A stretch of 12,632 nt of DNA from the NCBI GenBank assembly GCA_029052265.1, contig JAIDJJ010000046.1, positions 1-12,632 of the forward strand, in the 5' to 3' direction. This DNA comes from Muribaculaceae bacterium (GTDB lineage: Bacteria; Bacteroidota; Bacteroidia; Bacteroidales; Muribaculaceae). Position numbers and translations under genes: made by a program. The notes below the pieces were generated by a model. The model ran no database searches. It was not told the DNA's origin and worked only from the letters and a program-made list of their open reading frames with translations. Positions 7,015-12,632 of the stretch are shown here, piece after piece. Each line of letters begins with the position of its first letter. The first letter of the stretch is position 1.

Positions 7015-9468
7015 TCACATATCACCACCCATGTCTCCGCCATAGCCGCTGCTGTCGATAGGTTCCCCGTCATTTTTATTTTGTTTCCCTTTCATGTTTC
7101 CGAAAGAGTATTTGATGGTGAGTCTGACGGTTCTGCCGTTTCTCCAGCGTTCATTATATTGGGTATAGTCCGGACCGTTTGTAGTGCTCTTGAATCGGCG
7201 TGAGTCAAAGAGGTCCCTGCAGTTGAGCGAGAACGACCACGCTCCGAACACTCTCCTTACTCCGAGGTCAACGCTCCATCCACCTTGGCGCGACCCTTGG
7301 GCTGAAAGCATTTTTGAGTTATAGTTACCGGTTGCCTGAAGCGACAGCGACCAAGGCAGTCTTACATTTGCCATCATGCGTGCGTCCCATGCGAAACTGT
7401 TCTGTTTCTCGCCGCTGAGTGGGATGAGGTTGCCACTCTCGGATTTGAAGTCATACTCCCATGCACTGATATGGTTGTTGTAAAGGTTGACTGTTGTGGT
7501 AAGATCGAGGCGGCTTCTGAAAAGTGAATTTTTCATTACAATCTCACAGCCTGAGTTTACCTGGTCAGCCACATTAGCCCAGGTGGTATACATCACATCA
7601 CCGTCAAGATAGCTTATGCGGTTCATCATGTTGGTCGAAGTGCGCATGTATGCCGACAGACTCACCATATGGAATGTCCAGCTTTTGATGTAGTTCAGTT
7701 CGAAAGCGTTTGAATACATCGGCTCCAGCTCCGGGTTACCGTAAGATATGTTGGTAGGGTCAGAGATGTCGCGGAATGAATTGAGCATCCCGCCCCATGG
7801 ACGGCGCAGGCGGCGGGTATAGTTCACCTGCATCTCGTTGTCGTGGGGGAGCGACCATGAAATGAATGCAGACGGGAAAAGAGCGAAATTGTTTTTCTTA
7901 TATTCTTCCACATCCTGCTCCGTCTGTCCGAATCCCAGCGAGCGGGTGCGCACCTGCCACGATTCCGCGCGCAATCCTCCGGAGAAGCTGAAATTTTTTA
8001 CTTTCCCTCCGAGAGTGGCATAGAATGCAGATATATTGTTCTTGTAGATAAACCGGTTGTAGAGGTCCTGATCCTGAATCATGTCGGATTCGGATGTGCC
8101 GGTATAGGTGTCGGTGGGAGTGTCTTCTTTTCCGAAGTTGCCGTTATATCCGGCTTCAAATTTCAGAAACTCGTTTAGCTGGTTCGAATAGTCAACCTTG
8201 ACTTCAAACGACCGGTTGCTCATATCCATGTTCTGTTCCTGATATATCAGGTCTTCATGGTCTGCGTATGTTATATCCTGAAGATACGATCTCCAGTTTG
8301 GACCGCTCCATTTGTTAAATGATCCGGTGATGTCGAGGATATGGTTGTCTCTCCATTTGTGGGTGTAGCTCACTTCTGCATGTGCTCCACGGAGGTCACC
8401 CCTGTTGCGCGACTTGTCAAGGTTGGAGATCCAGTTGCCGGGCACATTAGAAGTATAATCGGTAGTGGAATGTCCCCGGTTATGCCCGAACATTGCGAAT
8501 CCGTTTGCAGCGACGTCGTCTTTGTCAGTGATATGGTATGTAGCCCCGAGACGGAAGAAAAGTCCGTTGCCGTGTGAGGGGCTTTCTCCCTTGGAATTTG
8601 TGTAAGAACCATCTTCGAAATCACGGTTCATCAACGATCCTCCCTTATGATGGCGCATCCTGAACCCTACACCCGCGAAGGCGTCTATTTTGCTGCTGTT
8701 GTAATTTACATTTATCCCTGCGTTGCCGCCCCCCTGGGAGTTGGCGCTAAGTTCGGCGCTTCCGTAATATCCTGCGCGGCGGTCTTTTTTCAATACAATG
8801 TTTATTATGCCGGCTGTCCCTTCAGGACTGTATTTTGCTGAGGGGTTGGTGATCACCTCGATGATTTCGATAGTTTCGGCAGGTATCTGTTCGAGAATCT
8901 GGGCGCGGTTGTCGGCGGTGAGTCCTGATTCCTTGCCATTGATCCAGATTGTCACGGAAGAGTTGCCTCTGAGCGACACTTCGCCGTCCTGATCCACCTC
9001 GACCGAAGGTATCGATTCAAGAAGTTCGGAAGCCGACTGTCCCGCCGCCGTCACATTGGCGTCGACGCTGAAAACCTTTTTGTCAAGCTCGAAACGCATC
9101 TGGCTTCGGATCCCTTCCACCACCACTTCCTGAAGCAGCTTGGCGTCGTCGGCAAGACGTAGAGTGCCGACATTAGCGACGCCCCCTTTTACTTCCACTT
9201 CGCGTTCCTGCTCAATGCTTCCCACATTTGTGACCTTGACAAGATACTTCCCGTCTTTTACACCTTTTATTAAGAAGTCACCGTTCTCATCAGTGTTGGT
9301 GCCTATCGGAAGAGGCTTGTTGGTGGATGCGTCTACCAGTTGCACGGTCACAAAATCCATAGGATTGCCTGTGTCTTTATTTATCACCCTGCCCGTGATG
9401 TCACCGTCGGCAAAGGTAGCAAAAGAAATCATGCCTGCGAAGACAGGCATTATAAATTTTAAGTTCAT
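7015..9468 (-). CDS. TonB-dependent receptor-like outer membrane beta-barrel protein
   Basis: The ATG at 9468 gives an 817-residue protein; the frame extends 6 codons to a TTG, which I rejected because the signal peptide MNLKFIMPVFAGMISFATFA starts at this ATG. Residues about 24-100 are a carboxypeptidase-regulatory-like beta-sandwich (ITGRVINKDTGNPMDFVTVQL, then DENGDFLIKGVKDGKYLVKV). A plug domain covers about 118-228 (SASELLESIPSVEVDQDGEVSLRG, INGKESG, IEIIEVITNPSAKYSPEGTAGIINIVLKKD). The remainder is a barrel of the outer-membrane-barrel family 3 type, ending near TIKYSFG with a short Gly/Asp/Met-rich tail. It probably imports or binds a ligand at the outer membrane. No SusD partner or TonB gene is adjacent, so the ligand cannot be inferred. 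Confidence 0.9.
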   Translation of the reverse strand: MNLKFIMPVFAGMISFATFADGDITGRVINKDTGNPMDFVTVQLVDASTNKPLPIGTNTDENGDFLIKGVKDGKYLVKVTNVGSIEQEREVEVKGGVANVGTLRLADDAKLLQEVVVEGIRSQMRFELDKKVFSVDANVTAAGQSASELLESIPSVEVDQDGEVSLRGNSSVTIWINGKESGLTADNRAQILEQIPAETIEIIEVITNPSAKYSPEGTAGIINIVLKKDRRAGYYGSAELSANSQGGGNAGINVNYNSSKIDAFAGVGFRMRHHKGGSLMNRDFEDGSYTNSKGESPSHGNGLFFRLGATYHITDKDDVAANGFAMFGHNRGHSTTDYTSNVPGNWISNLDKSRNRGDLRGAHAEVSYTHKWRDNHILDITGSFNKWSGPNWRSYLQDITYADHEDLIYQEQNMDMSNRSFEVKVDYSNQLNEFLKFEAGYNGNFGKEDTPTDTYTGTSESDMIQDQDLYNRFIYKNNISAFYATLGGKVKNFSFSGGLRAESWQVRTRSLGFGQTEQDVEEYKKNNFALFPSAFISWSLPHDNEMQVNYTRRLRRPWGGMLNSFRDISDPTNISYGNPELEPMYSNAFELNYIKSWTFHMVSLSAYMRTSTNMMNRISYLDGDVMYTTWANVADQVNSGCEIVMKNSLFRSRLDLTTTVNLYNNHISAWEYDFKSESGNLIPLSGEKQNSFAWDARMMANVRLPWSLSLQATGNYNSKMLSAQGSRQGGWSVDLGVRRVFGAWSFSLNCRDLFDSRRFKSTTNGPDYTQYNERWRNGRTVRLTIKYSFGNMKGKQNKNDGEPIDSSGYGGDMGGDM

Positions 9469-9506
9469 AATGTAATCGTAATTCAACTACTCTTTGACAT
9501 AGGCTG

Positions 9507-9522
9507 GTTAAAATAGTTTAAG
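9507..9522 (-). promoter_or_regulatory. Palindromic element upstream of the outer membrane barrel gene
   Basis: TTAAA and TTTAA flank a 4-nt centre (core 9508-9521), 38 bp before the barrel ATG. The minus strand upstream of it reads TTTTTGAAGGAGTC, whose TTG could be a -33 element with the A/T-rich palindrome overlapping the -7 region. It could be a promoter, an operator, or both. No exact TAnnTTTG is present. Confidence 0.3.
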
Positions 9523-9550
9523 ACTCCTTCAAAAATTTTTTACAAAAAAA

Positions 9551-9577
9551 TCCCCTGCCGTCAAGGAGGGCAGGGGA
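9551..9577 (-). terminator. Intrinsic terminator after the DUF975 gene
   Basis: TCCCCTGCC (9551-9559) pairs with GGCAGGGGA (9569-9577), a GC-rich 9-bp stem extendable by one A-T pair. On the minus strand it is followed by TTTTTT. It lies 25 bp past the DUF975 stop and separates that gene from the barrel gene. Confidence 0.88.
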
Positions 9578-9601
9578 TATGGGAGCACGGTCTGACAGCT
9601 C

Positions 9602-10171
9602 TTAACAAGTGCCGTACCTGAGGCTGCGATAGAAATTCAGGGTTGTCACTGTCATATAAGGCTGAAGCCAGAAGAATCCGATGCCGAGTGTGATTATGCT
9701 GAGGAGGATCCATCCGATAAAACGGATGAGCAGGCAGAACAGATCCCATTTGTGTCCTTTCATCATGTTCCAGCTCATTTTCAGTGCATCGATTCCTGAA
9801 ATGTTGGCGTCGTCGACCATGATGAAAAATGACATTGAGAAACCTAATGCCGCTATACTTCCCGGCACGATCAGCAAGGCGCATAGTATGGATACGGCGA
9901 TGGAATAAAGGAGCCCTGCCACAAGCGTGTCGGCAAAGCGTTCAAACCCTTTGAAAAGCAGGTTAAGGTTGTTTGCATGAGTATCGACGATACATGCCAT
10001 GAAAAGCACGTATCCGAAAGACAGCGGGCCTGTCAGTATGAGCTGCGCCACATAAGTAAACGACGAGGCTGTCAATATCGTCATATAAATAAATGTGGCG
10101 ATGGCTGCGTTCGCCCAATTGTCAGCAAGTTGCGCCTTTGCCTTGCGCATTAATGAAACGTTATCAACCAT
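9602..10171 (-). CDS. DUF975 family integral membrane protein
   Basis: A 189-residue polytopic membrane protein. Hydrophobic segments lie at about 22-46, 47-63, 83-120 and 145-175. The C-terminal part has the family signature: MSWNMMKGHKWDLFCLL, then GWILLSIITLGIGFFWLQPYM and a final LNFYRSL. DUF975 proteins usually have this length and end this way; their function is unknown. The N-terminal cytoplasmic start MVDNVSLMRKAKAQLADNW also fits. It is divergent from the OPT transporter and closed by its own terminator, so it is a single-gene unit. Confidence 0.85.
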   Translation of the reverse strand: MVDNVSLMRKAKAQLADNWANAAIATFIYMTILTASSFTYVAQLILTGPLSFGYVLFMACIVDTHANNLNLLFKGFERFADTLVAGLLYSIAVSILCALLIVPGSIAALGFSMSFFIMVDDANISGIDALKMSWNMMKGHKWDLFCLLIRFIGWILLSIITLGIGFFWLQPYMTVTTLNFYRSLRYGTC

Positions 10172-10203
10172 AATGTTTTAATTGAAGTAATAATTTCGTT
10201 TCA

Positions 10204-10211
10204 CAAAAATA
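10204..10211 (-). promoter_or_regulatory. Candidate -7 box (TATTTTTG) for the DUF975 gene
   Basis: TATTTTTG on the minus strand fits TAnnTTTG exactly and lies 32 bp upstream of the DUF975 ATG. The -33 region is very A/T-rich and has no TTG, so support is partial. The rest of the 151-bp divergent gap up to the transporter contains the A/T palindrome AATAATATTATT (10224-10235) and no clear plus-strand promoter. Confidence 0.4.
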
Positions 10212-10322
10212 CGAAAAAATTTTAATAATATTATTATTATTGTTAAATTCGTAGCTTGAAGACATGGAAGTTTAAACCGCTTCTTGTCCGTGGCAATGAC
10301 ATATTCTTAAACCTATACATAC

Positions 10323-12296
10323 ATGAAGCAAAACGAAGACAACGTATCCACAGGCACCGGTCTACCTGAAAACGCGTTCCGTGAACTCGCGGCAGACGAG
10401 CGTTACACACCGGTGATGCATCCCGCCCACGATCAGCGGGAGGTAACCCCGTATTCCGTCATCACCGGACTTGTGATGGCGGTCATATTCTCCGCCGCCG
10501 CGGCTTACCTCGGCTTGAAGGTGGGGCAGGTGTTTGAGGCGGCGATACCTATCGCCATTATCGCCGTGGGGCTGAGCAATGCCCTCGGCAAGAAAAATCC
10601 TCTCGGGCAGAATGTGATCATCCAGAGCATCGGGGCTTGTTCGGGTGTGATAGTGGCGGGTGCCATATTCACTCTTCCCGCACTTTTTATCCTGCAGGCG
10701 AAGTATCCCGAGATCACTGTGCAGTTTTATCAGATTTTCCTTTCCTCTCTGCTCGGCGGTATCCTCGGAATACTTTTCTTTATCCCATTCCGCAAATATT
10801 TCGTGAAAGACATGCACGGGAAATACCCTTTCCCGGAAGCTACTGCCACAACTCAGGTGCTGATCTCGGGCGAGGCGAAAGATTCGGATCAGGGCGGACA
10901 GGCGAAAACCCTAATAATGGCGTCCCTTATCGGTGGTGTCTACGACTATATAGTCGCCACGTTCGGATGGTGGGCTGAAACTGTCACATCTGTGGCATCG
11001 TCGGCGGGACAGGTGCTTGCCGAAAAGGCGAAACTTGTTCTTAGCTGTAATACTGGCGCCGCCCTTCTCGGACTCGGCTATATCGTAGGTCTGAAATATG
11101 CCTTTGTGATTTTCGCAGGCTCCATTTTCGTATGGTGGATCATCATCCCGCTTATGGGCACTTACGGCAGTCCGGAATTTGCAGCCATGGCTCCCGACAC
11201 GATCTTCAAAGATTACGCGCGTCTTATAGGTATAGGCGGTATCGCGATGGCAGGCGTTATCGGCATCATCAAGTCTTGGCCGATCATCCGTCAGGCTGTG
11301 GGGCTTGCCGGACGGGAACTCCGCGGTAATGTATCCGGGGCAAAGGAGGTGCGCTGGCAGATGGATATCTCCATGAAGCATATCGTGTTTTTCATCGTTG
11401 TTGCTCTTGTTGCTGTTCTTCTTTTCTTCTGGTTCGGGGTGATCCATACACTTTGGCAGGCATTGGTGGCATGGCTTGTTGTGACCGTGATCGCCTTCCT
11501 GTTTACCACAGTGGCAGCCAACGCCATAGCGATAGTTGGATCGAATCCTGTTTCCGGAATGACACTCATGACCCTTATCATCGCGTCAGCCATATTTGTG
11601 GCTATCGGGCTCAACGGCACTTCAGGTATAGTTGCGTCGATGGTGATCGGCGGTGTGGTATGTACGGCTCTTTCAATGGCAGGCGGATTTGTGACTGACC
11701 TCAAGATCGGATATTGGCTCGGGTCCACACCACGTAAACAGGAAAGCTGGAAATTTCTCGGCACACTTGTTTCCGCAGCCACTGTGGGAGGCGTGATAAT
11801 GGTGCTTAACCAGGTATATGGATTTACAGGCGACAATGCTCTCGTGGCTCCCCAGGCAAACGCCATGGCGAAGGTGATAGAACCTCTGATGATGGGTGGT
11901 GACACTCCATGGATATTATATATGGTGGGTGCGATACTCGCGTGCATCCTCAATTGGCTCGGTGTTCCCGCGCTTGCCTTCTGCCTCGGCATGTTCATCC
12001 CTCTGTCGCTGAATACCCCGATGCTTGTGGGCGGTGCGATAGCATATTATGTAAGCAATTCTTCTGACGACAAGAAGCTCAACGATGCCCGCCGTGACCG
12101 AGGAACCCTTCTTGCTTCCGGACTTATAGCGGGCGGTGCCCTCTTCGGAGTCTTCGCGGCAATCACCCGTTTTGTAGGTTTCGAATATACTACCCCCGGT
12201 AGTTATGAGACCACACAGATACTTGGTTGCGTGGCTTATATCCTCCTTATCGGTTATCTTATCTGGGACAGCAAGCGTGCGAAGTTACGCCCTTGA
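10323..12296 (+). CDS. OPT family oligopeptide transporter
   Basis: A 657-residue polytopic inner membrane protein of the prokaryotic OPT family (TIGR00733 type), predicted to import small peptides using the ion gradient. After a 35-residue cytoplasmic N-terminus, the first helix contains TPYSVITGLVMAVIFSAAAAYLGLKVGQVFEA. Family landmarks follow: KNPLGQNVIIQSIGACSG near residues 90-107, HGKYPFPEATATTQVL at about 165-180, and GSNPVSGMTLMTLI near 404-417. Many further hydrophobic segments alternate with short loops to the end, and the length is normal. The ATG at 10323 (MKQNEDNVSTG) is the first in frame after the intergenic region. No peptidase or regulator gene is adjacent. A strong terminator follows the stop by 25 bp. 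Confidence 0.94.
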   Translation: MKQNEDNVSTGTGLPENAFRELAADERYTPVMHPAHDQREVTPYSVITGLVMAVIFSAAAAYLGLKVGQVFEAAIPIAIIAVGLSNALGKKNPLGQNVIIQSIGACSGVIVAGAIFTLPALFILQAKYPEITVQFYQIFLSSLLGGILGILFFIPFRKYFVKDMHGKYPFPEATATTQVLISGEAKDSDQGGQAKTLIMASLIGGVYDYIVATFGWWAETVTSVASSAGQVLAEKAKLVLSCNTGAALLGLGYIVGLKYAFVIFAGSIFVWWIIIPLMGTYGSPEFAAMAPDTIFKDYARLIGIGGIAMAGVIGIIKSWPIIRQAVGLAGRELRGNVSGAKEVRWQMDISMKHIVFFIVVALVAVLLFFWFGVIHTLWQALVAWLVVTVIAFLFTTVAANAIAIVGSNPVSGMTLMTLIIASAIFVAIGLNGTSGIVASMVIGGVVCTALSMAGGFVTDLKIGYWLGSTPRKQESWKFLGTLVSAATVGGVIMVLNQVYGFTGDNALVAPQANAMAKVIEPLMMGGDTPWILYMVGAILACILNWLGVPALAFCLGMFIPLSLNTPMLVGGAIAYYVSNSSDDKKLNDARRDRGTLLASGLIAGGALFGVFAAITRFVGFEYTTPGSYETTQILGCVAYILLIGYLIWDSKRAKLRP

Positions 12297-12321
12297 TTCC
12301 CCTTCAATAAAAATTGTCAAT

Positions 12322-12360
12322 AAGAGAAGCCCGGGTTATTTTTTGACCCGGGCTTCTCTT
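12322..12360 (+). terminator. Intrinsic terminator after the OPT transporter gene
   Basis: A perfect 15-bp stem pairs AAGAGAAGCCCGGGT (12322-12336) with ACCCGGGCTTCTCTT (12346-12360) around a 9-nt T-rich loop. The right flank (GCTTTATG) is only weakly T-rich, but the stem is GC-rich and sits 25 bp after the stop. Its symmetry would also let it block leftward transcription coming from the invertible segment. Confidence 0.82.
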
Positions 12361-12377
12361 GCTTTATGCACGATAAA

Positions 12378-12410
12378 AAATAAGTCACTCTCGGGAAGAG
12401 AGTGACACTT
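12378..12410 (+). repeat. Left inverted repeat (33 bp), itself a hairpin
   Basis: This copy is the exact reverse complement of 12600-12632. Within it, GTCACTCTC (12384-12392) and GAGAGTGAC (12398-12406) form a perfect 9-bp inverted pair around GGGAA. Leftward, the minus strand runs from the hairpin into TTATTTTTT, so it could also stop leftward transcription. Confidence 0.92.
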
Positions 12411-12449
12411 TTCTGTATAGTGCGGATTTTTAGATGTTTAATATACTAT

Positions 12450-12493
12450 GGATTATGGTATTTGCAAAACATGTTTAGCAAATACCATAATCC
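12450..12493. repeat. Near-perfect 44-bp palindrome inside the invertible segment
   Basis: GGATTATGGTATTTGC (12450-12465) pairs without mismatch with its reverse complement at 12478-12493. The 12-nt centre is itself almost symmetric (AAACATGTTT at 12467-12476, with one A-A mismatch on each flank). It lies about 70 bp upstream of the promoter's -33 box and is not in the predicted transcript. A protein-binding site or accessory recombination site is more likely than an RNA hairpin. Confidence 0.85.
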
Positions 12494-12559
12494 CGGATAA
12501 TATCGATGCTGTTGTAGGATAGCTCTTTAATGATTTTAACATGCTAAAAGCTAATGAAA

Positions 12560-12591
12560 TTTGGCTGTAAAATAAAAAATAATTAACTTTG
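12560..12591 (+). promoter_or_regulatory. Consensus Bacteroidales promoter reading out to the right
   Basis: TTTG at 12560-12563 and TAACTTTG at 12584-12591 match the Bacteroidetes -33 (TTG) and -7 (TAnnTTTG) boxes with a 20-nt A-rich spacer. This is the best promoter in the window. Transcription should start near 12597-12600, at the first bases of the right inverted repeat. Confidence 0.82.
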
Positions 12592-12599
12592 CATCCAAT

Positions 12600-12632
12600 A
12601 AGTGTCACTCTCTTCCCGAGAGTGACTTATTT
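12600..12632 (-). repeat. Right inverted repeat (33 bp, may continue past the window)
   Basis: Exact reverse complement of 12378-12410, ending at the last base of the window. On the plus strand the hairpin (GTCACTCTC, TTCCC loop, GAGAGTGAC at 12604-12626) is followed by TTATTT. It would form the first structure in the transcript from the adjacent promoter. Because the left copy is flanked by further A residues, the true repeat could be a few bases longer. Confidence 0.92.

Larger units (their letters stand above)
12378..12632. other. Probable invertible (phase-variable) promoter segment
   Basis: Exact 33-bp inverted repeats at 12378-12410 and 12600-12632 enclose 189 bp. The enclosed DNA holds no convincing gene but carries a consensus Bacteroidales promoter reading rightward across the right repeat. 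Inversion between the repeats would turn this promoter toward the OPT terminator and switch off whatever lies to the right. This is the layout of Mpi/Tsr-type invertible promoters of gut Bacteroidales, where a repeat-flanked segment of under 200 bp is usual. The recombinase and target gene are outside the window, and the right repeat may extend beyond the edge. The alternative is two copies of a palindromic terminator that happen to be inverted. Confidence 0.72.

Noticed and set aside
10224..10235. AATAATATTATT palindrome in the DUF975/OPT divergent gap
   Set aside because: It is low-complexity A/T sequence in an A/T-rich gap, so symmetry is expected by chance.
11291..11998. 235-codon open frame antisense to the OPT transporter
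   Set aside because: It is the complement of a clearly coding membrane protein; the product is Thr/Ile/Pro-rich with no domain.
12448..12522. 24-codon frame inside the invertible segment with a CxxC (MDYGICKTCLAN...)
   Set aside because: It has no ribosome binding site and its first half is dictated by the palindrome at 12450-12493, so the open frame is probably accidental.
12378..12632. Miniature transposable element (MITE) with 33-bp terminal repeats
   Set aside because: The size would fit, but the outward consensus promoter and the core-site geometry of the repeats fit an invertible switch better. Target duplication cannot be tested because the right flank is outside the window.

Overview
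The window looks like chromosomal DNA of a gut Bacteroidales bacterium, most plausibly Muribaculaceae. The grounds are the TonB-dependent barrel with a carboxypeptidase-regulatory N-domain, several SPII lipoproteins, a GHL10/DUF187 hydrolase, a DUF2400 (TIGR02757) protein, an alpha2-type glycyl-tRNA synthetase, weak Shine-Dalgarno sequences and Bacteroidetes promoter boxes (TTG, about 20 nt, TAnnTTTG). The family-level placement is inference.

Layout. A YitT-type membrane protein runs off the left edge on the minus strand. A divergent intergenic region carries two facing copies of the 11-bp motif TGAAGTTGTTT. Next come a plus-strand pair, a secreted GHL10 hydrolase and a DUF2400 protein, joined by an ATGA overlap. 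The DUF2400 gene overlaps the tail of a small minus-strand lipoprotein gene by 18 bp. A minus-strand group follows: glyS, lemA, then an FKBP-type lipoprotein closed by a terminator. A plus-strand orphan encodes a secreted Gly/Pro-rich protein with its own terminator. Two minus-strand genes come next, a DUF975 membrane protein with terminator and then a large TonB-dependent receptor-like barrel. Last is a plus-strand OPT-family oligopeptide transporter with a strong terminator.

The most interesting region is the right end, 12378-12632, which has no convincing gene. Two exact 33-bp inverted repeats, the second cut by the window edge, flank 189 bp. Inside is a textbook Bacteroidales promoter (TTTG at 12560-12563, 20-nt spacer, TAACTTTG at 12584-12591) that reads out through the right repeat. 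This is the architecture of invertible, phase-variable promoters such as those controlled by Mpi in Bacteroides fragilis capsule loci. Each repeat is itself two 9-bp inverted arms around an asymmetric 5-nt centre, like a tyrosine-recombinase core site. A near-perfect 44-bp palindrome lies inside the segment. The controlled gene and the recombinase lie outside the window.

The other genes are mostly housekeeping or envelope functions: tRNA charging, lipoproteins, an outer membrane barrel and peptide uptake. I see no sign that they form one pathway. There are no tRNA or rRNA genes, CRISPR arrays or intact insertion sequences.
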